The notes below the pieces were generated by a model. It was not told the DNA's origin and searched no databases. It worked only from the letters and a program-made list of their open reading frames with translations. From CAVSBT01 sp964609465 (lineage in GTDB: Bacteria > Chloroflexota > Dehalococcoidia > DSTF01 > JALHUB01), in the NCBI GenBank assembly GCA_964609465.1, contig CAZSSQ010000062.1, positions 1 through 14,590 on the forward strand: 14,590 bases of DNA, written 5' to 3'. Both the position numbers and the translations under genes were made by a program. Shown here in pieces: positions 1-6,964 of this stretch. Position 1 is the stretch's first letter. Each line of letters starts with the position of its first letter.

Positions 1-1355
1 CCAAAGGGCAGGTGCACCTCGGCGCCGATGGTGCCGGCGTTGACGTAGAGAAGGCCGGAGGTGATCCCCTCGATAGCGCGGAAGGCCTGGTTGACATCGC
101 GGGTGTAGATGGAGGTGGAGAGTCCGAAGGGGACGTCGTTGTTGACGGCGATGGCCTCCTCCAGGCTATCGACGGCGATGACGGCGGTGACGGGCCCGAA
201 GATCTCCTCCTGGGCCACCCGCATGGTCGGCTTTACATCGGTGAGGACGGTCGGGCGGAAGAAGAAGCCCTTCGCCAGCGCGCCCACGTTGGCGATGCTG
301 CCGCCGCAGGCGATGGTGGCCCCCTCCTGGCGGGCTACCTCCATGTAGCCGTCTATCTTTGCTAGCTGCTCGTGGTTCACCACCGGGCCCACGTCGGTGC
401 CCTCAGCCAGGCCGTGGCCCAGGCGAAGGGCCTCCGTGCGGGCGATGAGGCGCTGCGTGAGCTCGTCGAGTATGCCGCGCTGGACGATGAGCCGGCTGGC
501 TGCCGTGCAGCGCTGGCCGCTGGTGCCGAAGGCGCTCCAGATGACTCCGTCCAGGGCGAGGCTCAGGTCGGCGTCGTTCATGATGATGATGGCGTTCTTG
601 CCGCCCATCTCCAGGTGGAGCCGCTTGCCGAGCCGGGCCGCCTGCAAGGCGATGCCCTGTCCCACCTCGTTGGAGCCGGTGAAGGAGACAAGGTCAACGG
701 CGGGGTGCTCCACCAGAGGTGTCCCTGCTTCGCCCCCGCTGCCAAAGACCACGTTCAGCACGCCCGGCGGAAGGCCGGCCTCCTCCAAGGTCTTGGCCAG
801 GTTCCAGGCGCTCTTGGGCGTATCGCTTGCCGGCTTGAAGACGACGGTGTTGCCGCCGATAAGGGCGGGCATGATCTTCCAGGCAGGAATGGCCATGGGG
901 AAGTTCCAGGGGGTAATGGCGGCTACCACCCCCACCGGCTGACGGACGCACATGGCGAACTTGTCGGGCAGCTCAGAGGGAGTGGTCTGCCCGAAACAGC
1001 GTCGGCCCTCGCCGCCCATGTAGTAGGTCATGTCGATGGCTTCCTGGATGTCGCCGCGGGTCTCCTTCAGGACCTTGCCCATCTCCGGCGTCATCTCGCG
1101 GGCGAACTCCTCCTTGCGCCGGACGAGGATCTCCCCGGCCCGAAAGAGGATCTCGCCCCGTCGGGGCCCGGGCATGGCTCGCCAGGCAGCGAACGCCTCG
1201 CAGGCGGCATTGACGGCGTCGGCCACGTCCTCCGCGCCCGACCGTGGGAACATGCCCAGTAACTCGCCTGAAGCAGGGTCGATGTTCTCCCGGGTGCCAC
1301 CGCTTCGGGCCGCCACCCAGCGGCCGCCGATCCAGTTCTGGTAGGTAGTGACCAT
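1..1355 (-). CDS. Aldehyde dehydrogenase family protein (C-terminus cut by window edge)
   Basis: Oxidises an aldehyde to the acid with NAD(P)+; it is cytosolic and the substrate is not predictable. Reading leftward from ATG at 1355, 451 codons are visible and the frame runs off the window without a stop. The usual family length is 470-500, so only the last few dozen residues are missing. All catalytic positions are present: Asn151 in PWNFP, Glu249 in LEMGGKN and Cys283 in GQRCTA. The Glu-to-Cys spacing of 34 is the family norm. The nucleotide-site motif FKPA and the late motif EEIFGP are also seen, and the frame ends in HLPFG, normally followed by G-x-K. A GGAGGG Shine-Dalgarno lies just upstream. 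It is divergent from the livH operon across 391 bp, so it may act on a product of the imported compound (inference). Family assignment is secure; the subfamily is open. Confidence 0.95.
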   Translation of the reverse strand, partial: MVTTYQNWIGGRWVAARSGGTRENIDPASGELLGMFPRSGAEDVADAVNAACEAFAAWRAMPGPRRGEILFRAGEILVRRKEEFAREMTPEMGKVLKETRGDIQEAIDMTYYMGGEGRRCFGQTTPSELPDKFAMCVRQPVGVVAAITPWNFPMAIPAWKIMPALIGGNTVVFKPASDTPKSAWNLAKTLEEAGLPPGVLNVVFGSGGEAGTPLVEHPAVDLVSFTGSNEVGQGIALQAARLGKRLHLEMGGKNAIIIMNDADLSLALDGVIWSAFGTSGQRCTAASRLIVQRGILDELTQRLIARTEALRLGHGLAEGTDVGPVVNHEQLAKIDGYMEVARQEGATIACGGSIANVGALAKGFFFRPTVLTDVKPTMRVAQEEIFGPVTAVIAVDSLEEAIAVNNDVPFGLSTSIYTRDVNQAFRAIEGITSGLLYVNAGTIGAEVHLPF

Positions 1356-1395
1356 CTCGATAAACCCTCCTGACACGAAAGACTGTGCAGCACTT

Positions 1396-1411
1396 GGCCC
1401 CTATGATACCA
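1396..1411 (-). promoter_or_regulatory. Possible extended -10 promoter for the aldehyde dehydrogenase
   Basis: On the minus strand TGG plus TATCAT (1411-1403) forms an extended -10 element (TGnTATAAT-like). It would give a start near 1396 and a leader of about 40 nt before the ATG at 1355. No good -35 is visible. Weak, sequence-only call. Confidence 0.3.
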
Positions 1412-1746
1412 CCTTGAGGCGTTATGGCCCGCGATTCTCGCCGGGAACGTCGAGGGGTATTGAAGGTAGGGGGTCTTCCTGCATACACTCACCCCTAGAG
1501 CCGTTCGGCCTGACTTTCGGTATCAGAAGAAGCGAATGTTTGGCACGTAGGTTTCTTAGGGGTTGCCCTACCGCAGTAGTGTCAGATGATGCATAATGGC
1601 AGGCGCGTGCCTTCCAGCAGGCCGGAGTCCTTTCTGGGGGTGCCATGCGGGCCAACGGGAAAGCCTCCATCAACTCCGCTAGCAGCGGGCTGTGTTGAGG
1701 AACGTGCCCCAAGCCTGGTGAGATAGGCCGAGGAACTGGAGCGGCT
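1412..1746. other. Divergent intergenic region, no gene seen
   Basis: The space between the aldehyde dehydrogenase and livH (391 bp in all) must hold the start signals of both transcripts. I see no convincing coding frame, tRNA or strong terminator. CATAAT at 1592-1597 looks like a -10, but the nearest -35-like TTGCCC (1563-1568) is 23 bp away, too far for a standard promoter. A regulator site may lie here, but I cannot point to one. Confidence 0.5.
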
Positions 1747-2628
1747 GTGGCCGAGTTCATTCAGCAGGTGGCTATTGGCCTATCCACGGGGAGTATCTAC
1801 GCGCTCCTGGCGCTAGCCATTGTCCTCATCTATCGCTCGACCGAAATCGTGAACTTTGGCCAGGGCGAGATGGCGATGCTGAGCACGTTCATCGCCTGGA
1901 GCTTCCTGAACCAGTTCGGCTACTGGCAGGCCTTCTTTCTAGGCATCATAGCGGCGGCGATCCTTGGCGGCGCGCTGGAGCGGGTGCTGCTGCGGCCCGT
2001 GGAGGAGGGGCCTGTCCTCAACCCTGTGATCTTGACCATTGGGCTGTTCATAGTGCTCAACAGTGTGGCGCTCTGGCTCTACGGGGGTGATCCCAAGCCT
2101 TTTCCGGCTGCACCGCCGTTCAGAGGCGGCCCGCTGGAGGTGGGGCCGGTGGTCATCAGCAGGGCGAACGTGGGCATCTTCTGCACGGCCGTCGTGCTCA
2201 TGGTAGTCCTGTACGTCTTGTTCAACTACACGAAGATAGGATTGGCTATGCGGGGCACTGCCCTCAACCGCACGGCGGCGCGTCTGGTGGGCATCCGGGC
2301 AGGACGGATGCTCACATTGGGATGGGCGCTGTCGGCAGGGGTAGGGGCAATAGCGGGCATGCTGGCGGCGCCGGTGGTGGCACTCTCCACGAACATGATG
2401 TTCGCGGTGATCCTCTTCGCGTTTGCCGGGGCGGTCCTGGGAGGATTGACCAGCCCTCTGGGCGCCATCTTGGGCGGATTGATGCTCGGTGTGATCCAGA
2501 ACCTTGCTGCCACCTATAACCCCACAAGCTCACCCATCGACCTGCCTGTCGCTTTTGTGGTCATAATCGCCGTGCTGATGATTAAACCCACCGGCCTGCT
2601 GGGCAAGCGGACGGTGAGGAGGGTATAA
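1747..2628 (+). CDS. livH: LIV-type (branched-chain amino acid family) ABC transporter permease LivH
   Basis: Inner-membrane channel subunit that pairs with LivM to import amino acids or related small acids delivered by a binding protein. The 293-residue protein has the normal length for the family and is almost entirely hydrophobic, with about eight membrane segments. The N-terminal family block GSIYALLALA followed by IVNFGQGE (residues about 15-42) is clear. The ATPase-coupling loop is present around RTAARLVGIRAGRM (about 176-190), followed by the Gly-rich GGLTSPLGAILGG helix. The start is GTG at 1747 with GGAG (1738-1741) five bases before it. Its TAA directly abuts the livM start, so the two are translationally coupled. 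The LIV family also moves urea, short amides and aromatic acids, so the substrate is not fixed. Confidence 0.93.
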   Translation: MAEFIQQVAIGLSTGSIYALLALAIVLIYRSTEIVNFGQGEMAMLSTFIAWSFLNQFGYWQAFFLGIIAAAILGGALERVLLRPVEEGPVLNPVILTIGLFIVLNSVALWLYGGDPKPFPAAPPFRGGPLEVGPVVISRANVGIFCTAVVLMVVLYVLFNYTKIGLAMRGTALNRTAARLVGIRAGRMLTLGWALSAGVGAIAGMLAAPVVALSTNMMFAVILFAFAGAVLGGLTSPLGAILGGLMLGVIQNLAATYNPTSSPIDLPVAFVVIIAVLMIKPTGLLGKRTVRRV

Positions 2629-3828
2629 GTGACCCAAGCTCTCGTGCGGCCGCGGACGCTGGGGCTGGCTCTCCTGGGTCTTGTTATCCTCGGATTCCCC
2701 TACTTCAACACCATGTTCGGGTTCATGAGCGGCTGGCCTTTTCTGGGGTGGCTCCTAGATCCCTTCCGTGTCTTCCAGGCTGGGCGGTTTGGCGTCTGGA
2801 TCATCATCCTGATGGGTCTCAATCTCCTGACCGGGTACAACGGCCAGATCTCCCTCGGGTATGCTGCGTTTGTGGCGGTAGGGGCGTACGTGGCGGCGAT
2901 TCTGATGACGCAGTACGGGGTACATGTCATCGTCGCGGTGGTGGCGGCAGGTGCCTTTGCCGGAGTCATCGGCTTCCTGGTGGGGGCGCCCGCCCTGCGT
3001 CTCAGCGGCCCTTACCTTGCCATCGCCACCCTCGCCCTGATTATCGCCCTTCCTCAGGTCCTGAAGCATGACCTGGTGAGTGACTGGACTCACGCGTCTC
3101 AGGGCATCAACTTCTATGAGCAAGGGACTCCGCCGGTCACGCCGGGCGTCCTGGAGGATCGGGTCGACAACGCCCAGTGGCTGTACTACTGCACCATTGT
3201 CCCCGCCGTTTTCATGACGGTGATAGCCTGGAATATCACGCGCAGCCGCCTGGGGCGCGCCTTCTTGGCTGTGCGAGACACGGAGTTGGGCGCCCAGCAG
3301 ATGGGTGTGAACGTGTCCCTGTACAAGATGACGGCGTTCGGGCTCAGCTCGTTCTATGCGGGCATCGGCGGTGCCCTTTTCGTCTTCACGGAGGCAGTCC
3401 TGGGTCCCTCCACTTTCGATGTCATGCTGTCCATCACCATGCTGGTAATGATCGTGTTGGGAGGGCTGGCCTCCATCCTTGGCACCATTTTCGCGGCGGC
3501 GATCATGGCGTTGCGGGTGGAGATTGTGGATGTGGTGGTGAACGTCATTCCTCGGGGACAGGATTTCCGTATCGATAGTCTGCGCGGGGCCATCTACGGA
3601 AGCATGCTCATAATCTCTGTCATCGTCGGCCCGTGGGGGCTGGCGGGCGGTCTTCAGAGGCTTCCCAGGATCAGGGATCGTTGGCAGGCAGGGAAGTTTC
3701 ACTTCCCGGGGATTCCCGCGATGGTGTACTCGGCAGTGCGGCCGGTTCTGCTCCGCCGTCAGCGCGGCGCGAAGCCGGCCGATCCCAGGCGCCCCGGTGG
3801 CACGGAGGCTCAGGACGAGCCGCACTAA
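2629..3828 (+). CDS. livM: LIV-type ABC transporter permease LivM
   Basis: Second channel subunit of the importer. The protein has 399 residues with multiple membrane segments. Family blocks are NLLTGYNGQISLGYAAF (about 65-81), ALRLSGPYLAIATLAL and, near 205-235, a coupling loop SRLGRAFLAVRDTELGAQQM. It ends in a hydrophilic tail of about 55 residues rich in Arg and Pro, longer than a minimal LivM. The start is GTG at 2629, immediately after the livH stop, with GAGGAGGG at 2616-2623 inside the livH end. The last codons (D-E-P-H-stop) and the DNA after them reappear at 5248-5282, showing that the duplicated unit began inside this gene. No ATPase subunit follows. Confidence 0.93.
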   Translation: MTQALVRPRTLGLALLGLVILGFPYFNTMFGFMSGWPFLGWLLDPFRVFQAGRFGVWIIILMGLNLLTGYNGQISLGYAAFVAVGAYVAAILMTQYGVHVIVAVVAAGAFAGVIGFLVGAPALRLSGPYLAIATLALIIALPQVLKHDLVSDWTHASQGINFYEQGTPPVTPGVLEDRVDNAQWLYYCTIVPAVFMTVIAWNITRSRLGRAFLAVRDTELGAQQMGVNVSLYKMTAFGLSSFYAGIGGALFVFTEAVLGPSTFDVMLSITMLVMIVLGGLASILGTIFAAAIMALRVEIVDVVVNVIPRGQDFRIDSLRGAIYGSMLIISVIVGPWGLAGGLQRLPRIRDRWQAGKFHFPGIPAMVYSAVRPVLLRRQRGAKPADPRRPGGTEAQDEPH

Positions 3829-3910
3829 GAGGGGGTGATACGTATCGGCTACAGGCTACGATCTGACAGTTGGAACGAGGTCGTGGGTATCAATCCAAGG
3901 GAGAGGTGAT
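3829..3910 (+). promoter_or_regulatory. livM to binding-protein spacer with leader frame and palindrome
   Basis: This 82-bp spacer starts with a Shine-Dalgarno-like GAGGGGG, then GTG at 3835 opening a 24-codon frame that ends in TGA overlapping the next gene's Shine-Dalgarno. It holds a perfect 10-bp palindrome GATACGTATC (3837-3846). The downstream Shine-Dalgarno AGGGAGAGG (3898-3906) serves ATG 3911. The layout is repeated before the second binding protein with many substitutions. Whether the short frame is translated is unknown. Confidence 0.35.
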
Positions 3911-5224
3911 ATGGCGCGAATTCATATCGGGCGATGGGCATGGCTGCTCGTCGTTGCCCTGCTCGCTAGTATGCTGGCGTTCTCAGCCTGTGGGGGAGGG
4001 GAGGAGGAGAAGGAAGGGACGCCCCAGGCTACGAAGGCCGCTGGGGAGACCCCCAGCGCCGAAAAGGTCCCAGGAGTGACCGACACGGAGATCGTCCTTG
4101 GGTCTCACCTGCCGCTGAGCGGGCTGGCGGCCGCCTGGGGAGTCGACCTCAAGGCCGGCATGGACGCCTACTTCAGCTACATCAACGACCAGGGGGGCGT
4201 GAACGGTCGCAAGATCAAGCTCATCGTCTATGACTCCCAGTACACCGGTCCTGTGACCGCCGAGGTGGTGCGGAAGCTGGTGGAGCAGGACAAGGTCTTC
4301 GCGATCATGGGAGGCCTGGGGTCGGCGGCGCACAGCGCTGTCTGGAAGTACCTGGAAAGCAATGGCGTCCCCGACATGTTTGTCCTCACCGGCGACACGA
4401 AGTGGACCGAGCCGGTGGTGAAGAGCCGCTTCAACTTCCTGATCACGTACCCCACCGAGGGCCAGATCCTGGGCAAGTACATCGCGGACAACTTCGCGGG
4501 GAAGAAACTGGGGATCATTGCCCAGAACGATGAGTTCGGGCAGGAGGGTGAGGAGGGTCTTCGTGAGGGTGTCAAGGACGCCAACATGGAGATCGTCGTC
4601 GAGACCTACGAAGAGACCCAGAACGATCTCATCGCCCAGGTGCAGCGGCTGAAGAACGAGAACGTGGACGTGATCGCCGCCTACACGATGCCCATCCAGG
4701 CGGGGAGCGTGATCAAGAGCGCCCACGAGACCCTTAGCTGGGACGTACCGATCGTGATCACCGGCGTCGACGCTGTTGAGATCGTGGGCGCGCTCGCCGG
4801 CCTGGACAACATCGAGGGCACCATCAGCGTGGTCTTTGCCCATCAGGTCTTCGAGACCGATGTGCCGGGCGTCGCCAAGCACCACGAGATCCTGGCCCAG
4901 TACGCGCCTGATGTGAAGCCCACCAACCTTACCCTGACGGGCGCGACCGTCGCCGAGTTCATGACGAAGGTCCTGGAGGACACCGGACCGGACCTCACCC
5001 GCGAGAAGTTCCTCGATGCGGCCGAGTCTCTCTGCGGCTGGATGTCCTCTACTGCCCTTGTGCCGGTGAACATGAGTCCCACCGACCACCGCCCCATCGA
5101 GGTGGAGATCTATGTGAAGGCCACGGTGGACCGCTCGACCGACCCGCCGACCTTCACGTGGGAGCCGATGGGCGCGCCGTACGACGAGCCGTACGGCTTC
5201 GAGAGTACGGAGGAGTGCCCCTAG
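3911..5224 (+). CDS. LIV-type ABC transporter substrate-binding lipoprotein, copy 1
   Basis: Captures the substrate outside the membrane and delivers it to LivHM. The protein has 437 residues. Arg/Trp-containing n-region, hydrophobic stretch (12-24) and lipobox-like FSAC put the lipidated Cys at residue 27. A Glu/Thr/Pro-rich linker (to about 55) follows, then a type I periplasmic-binding fold (Peripla_BP_6-like) from VPGVTDTEIVLGSHLPLSG. Other family signatures are DQGGVNGRKI, the binding-loop region IMGGLGSAAHS, LTGDTKW and IIAQNDEFGQEG. It follows livM in the same operon and is about 87% identical by eye to the next gene (about 53 substitutions in about 395 aligned positions). LIV-family ligands include Leu/Ile/Val, other amino acids, amides and aromatic acids. 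I cannot choose among them. Confidence 0.93.
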   Translation: MARIHIGRWAWLLVVALLASMLAFSACGGGEEEKEGTPQATKAAGETPSAEKVPGVTDTEIVLGSHLPLSGLAAAWGVDLKAGMDAYFSYINDQGGVNGRKIKLIVYDSQYTGPVTAEVVRKLVEQDKVFAIMGGLGSAAHSAVWKYLESNGVPDMFVLTGDTKWTEPVVKSRFNFLITYPTEGQILGKYIADNFAGKKLGIIAQNDEFGQEGEEGLREGVKDANMEIVVETYEETQNDLIAQVQRLKNENVDVIAAYTMPIQAGSVIKSAHETLSWDVPIVITGVDAVEIVGALAGLDNIEGTISVVFAHQVFETDVPGVAKHHEILAQYAPDVKPTNLTLTGATVAEFMTKVLEDTGPDLTREKFLDAAESLCGWMSSTALVPVNMSPTDHRPIEVEIYVKATVDRSTDPPTFTWEPMGAPYDEPYGFESTEECP

Positions 5225-5247
5225 AAGGAGTAGCCGACTATCGAGGG

Positions 5248-6671
5248 GCCGGAAGGCTCGAGACGAGCCGCACTAGGAGGGGGTGATACATATCGCCCAT
5301 AGCCTAGGTTCCGGGAGTCGGAACAGGGCCAAGGGGCTATCAGTCCAAGGGAGGGGTGATATGGTGCGAACTTGTGTCAGGCGATGGGCATGGCTGCTGG
5401 TCGTCGCCCTGCTGGCTAGTATGCTGGCGTTCTCCGCCTGTGGGGGGGAGGAGGAGGAGGGGACACCACAGGCTACGAAGGCCGCTGGGGAGACCCCCAG
5501 CGCCGAAAAGGTCCCGGGAGTCAGCGATACAGAGATCGTCCTTGGATCCCACCTGCCGCTGAGCGGGCTGGCGGCGGCCTGGGGGGTCGACCTGAAGGCC
5601 GGCATGGAGGCCTACTTCAAGTACGTGAACGACCAGGGAGGCGTGAACGGTCGCAAGATCAGGCTCATCGTCTATGACTCCCAGTACACGGGTCCTGTGA
5701 CCGCCGAGGTAGTGCGGAAGCTGGTGGAGCAGGACAAGGTCTTCGCCATCATGGGAGGTCTGGGTACGCAGGCCCACAGCGCGGTCTGGAAGTACCTGGA
5801 GGAGAAGGGCGTCCCCGACATGTTTGTCCTCACCGGCAACACGAAGTGGACGGAGCCGGTGGTGAAGAGCCGCTTTGCTTTCCTGGTAGACTACCTGACC
5901 GAGGGCAAGATTCTGGGGAAGTACATCGCGGACAACTTCGCGGGGAAGAAGCTGGGGATCATCGCCCAGAACGACGAGTTCGGTAAGGAAGGCGAGCAGG
6001 GTCTTCGCGAGGGCGTTAAGGACGCCAACATGGAGATCGTCGTTGAGTACTATGAGGAGACCCAGAACGATCTCATCGCCCAGGTGCAGCGGCTGAAGAA
6101 CGAGAACGTAGACGTTATCGCCGGCTACACGATGCCAATTCAGGCAGCGAGCGTGATCAAGAGCGCCCACGAGACCCTTAGCTGGGACGTGCCCATCGTG
6201 CTCACCGGCGTCGTTGCTGTTGAAGTCGTGGGCGCGCTCGCCGGCCTGGACAACATCGAGGGCACCGTCAGCGTCGTCTTCGGCCATCAGGCCTTTGAGA
6301 CGGACGAGCCGGGCATTGCCAAGCACCACGAGATCATGGCCACGTATACGCCAGGGGTGAAGCCCACCAACCTTACGCTGGTGGGCGCCACCATCTCCGA
6401 GGCCATGACGGCGATCCTAGAGAAGACCGGGCCGGACCTCACCCGCGAGAGCTTCCTCGATACGGCCGAGTCTATGTGCGGCTGGATGTCCGCTAGCGCT
6501 ATGGTGCCGTCGAACATGAGCCCCACGGATCACCGCCCTACCGAGGTGGAGGTCTACGTGCGGGCCACGGTGGACCGCTCGACCGACCCACCGACCTTCA
6601 CGTGGCAGCCGTTCGGCGAGCCTTACGGCTTCGAGAGCACACCGAAGTGCCCTGAAGAGTAGGAGCCGACG
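5248..6671 (+). repeat. Tandem duplication, unit 2, carrying a livM tail relic
   Basis: Second copy. Its first bases (5248-5277) still read in frame as G-R-K-A-R-D-E-P-H-stop, against G-T-E-A-Q-D-E-P-H-stop at the end of livM, although no livM gene precedes them. The copied leader (GTG 5283, GATACATATC at 5285-5294) and a second complete binding-protein gene follow. Confidence 0.8.
5361..6662 (+). CDS. LIV-type ABC transporter substrate-binding lipoprotein, copy 2
   Basis: A 433-residue paralogue of the preceding protein with the same layout: signal peptide, lipobox FSAC with Cys27, acidic linker and type I binding-protein fold. I chose ATG 5361 because the aligned residues, the lipoprotein signal and the Shine-Dalgarno GGGAGGGG (5349-5356) match copy 1. 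The frame stays open upstream to GTG 5283, but those 26 residues would precede the signal peptide. Several differences from copy 1 lie in likely pocket-edge loops: GLGSA to GLGTQ, LTGD to LTGN, IAAYT to IAGYT, QAGS to QAAS and TGVDA to TGVVA. The tail is reworked (a four-residue deletion and a Glu-Glu extension). It is the last gene of the operon, before a strong terminator. It probably gives the same permease a second ligand range (inference). Confidence 0.93.
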   Translation: MVRTCVRRWAWLLVVALLASMLAFSACGGEEEEGTPQATKAAGETPSAEKVPGVSDTEIVLGSHLPLSGLAAAWGVDLKAGMEAYFKYVNDQGGVNGRKIRLIVYDSQYTGPVTAEVVRKLVEQDKVFAIMGGLGTQAHSAVWKYLEEKGVPDMFVLTGNTKWTEPVVKSRFAFLVDYLTEGKILGKYIADNFAGKKLGIIAQNDEFGKEGEQGLREGVKDANMEIVVEYYEETQNDLIAQVQRLKNENVDVIAGYTMPIQAASVIKSAHETLSWDVPIVLTGVVAVEVVGALAGLDNIEGTVSVVFGHQAFETDEPGIAKHHEIMATYTPGVKPTNLTLVGATISEAMTAILEKTGPDLTRESFLDTAESMCGWMSASAMVPSNMSPTDHRPTEVEVYVRATVDRSTDPPTFTWQPFGEPYGFESTPKCPEE

Positions 6672-6683
6672 GGAGGAGTAACC

Positions 6684-6717
6684 AACAGGGGGCCGGTCGA
6701 ATGACCGGCCCCCTGTT
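6684..6717. terminator. Strong hairpin terminator, probably bidirectional
   Basis: A perfect 15-bp stem (6684-6698 with 6703-6717) closes a GAAT loop, GC-rich in the middle, with AA at the left end and TTT at the right. It lies 21 bp after the second binding-protein stop on the plus strand and 26 bp beyond the tRNA-Pro 3' end on the minus strand. It can end both converging transcripts. Confidence 0.85.
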
Positions 6718-6742
6718 TGATGAACCACGGAGGGGAATCCGC

Positions 6743-6820
6743 TGGTCGGGGTGGGCCGATTTGAACGGCCGACCTCCTGGTCCCAAACCAGGCGCTCTTG
6801 CCAGACTGAGCTACACCCCG
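6743..6820 (-). tRNA. tRNA-Pro, anticodon TGG, CCA encoded
   Basis: Read on the minus strand, the acceptor arm CGGGGTG pairs with CACCCCG, followed by A73 and an encoded CCA (6745-6743). U8-A9, the D arm GCTC/GAGC, the anticodon arm CCTGG/CCAGG with loop TTTGGGA, and the T arm GGCCG/CGGCC with loop TTCAAAT are all intact. The anticodon UGG (6785-6783) reads proline codons. Length is 78 nt including CCA. Confidence 0.97.
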
Positions 6821-6829
6821 ACAGCTCCT

Positions 6830-6858
6830 AGCCTATAGGCAGCGCAGGGCGCCGTCAA
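6830..6858 (-). promoter_or_regulatory. Promoter of tRNA-Pro
   Basis: On the minus strand, TTGACG (6858-6853), a 17-bp spacer and TAGGCT (6835-6830) form a sigma70-like promoter. It would start transcription only 2-4 nt before the mature tRNA 5' end at 6820, a normal arrangement for tRNA genes. Confidence 0.55.
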
Positions 6859-6874
6859 CAGAGCCGCCACCACC

Positions 6875-6929
6875 CGTAGGGGCGGAGCTTCAGCTCCGCC
6901 CGGGGCCGACCTTCAGGTCGGCCCCTACG
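6875..6929. repeat. Arm-bounded double-hairpin repeat, copy A
   Basis: The outer 9-bp arms CGTAGGGGC (6875-6883) and GCCCCTACG (6921-6929) are perfect inverted repeats. Inside are two perfect hairpins, a 10-bp stem (6880-6889/6892-6901) and an 11-bp stem (6902-6912/6915-6925). Both have CTTCAG at the tip. The same arms occur at 9850-9934 and 14293-14328. Confidence 0.85.
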
Positions 6930-6942
6930 AGGTTTGTCTGGC

Positions 6943-6964
6943 GGCCAGGCTCGAAAGCCTGGCC
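6943..6964. repeat. Hairpin repeat at the 3' end of the CoA-transferase gene
   Basis: A 9-bp stem GGCCAGGCT/AGCCTGGCC has a CGAA loop. The core stem GCCAGGCT/AGCCTGGC recurs at 9771-9788 with a GA loop. The adjoining GTAG supplies the TAG stop (6966-6964) of the minus-strand gene, and the hairpin may help end its transcript. Confidence 0.75.

Larger units (their letters stand above)
3800..5243 (+). repeat. Tandem duplication, unit 1
   Basis: This is the first of two adjacent diverged copies of about 1.45 kb. It starts within the last codons of livM and ends shortly after the binding-protein stop (shared GTAG...CCGAC). The matched block GACGAGCCGCACTA sits at 3814 here and at 5262 in unit 2, an offset of 1448. 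Edges are approximate, judged by eye. Confidence 0.8.

Noticed and set aside
1563..1597. TTGCCC ... CATAAT as the livH promoter
   Set aside because: Spacer is 23 bp, outside the usual 16-18 range.
2755..5089. Long minus-strand frames opposite livM and the first binding protein
   Set aside because: No recognisable domain, His/Asp/Arg-rich shadow composition; the plus-strand genes are certain.
5283..5360. GTG 5283 as the start of the second binding protein
   Set aside because: It would place 26 hydrophilic residues before a lipoprotein signal peptide; ATG 5361 has its own Shine-Dalgarno and aligns with copy 1.
6875..6964. Closely spaced hairpins as a CRISPR array
   Set aside because: No regular direct repeats with unique spacers; these are unequal palindromes.
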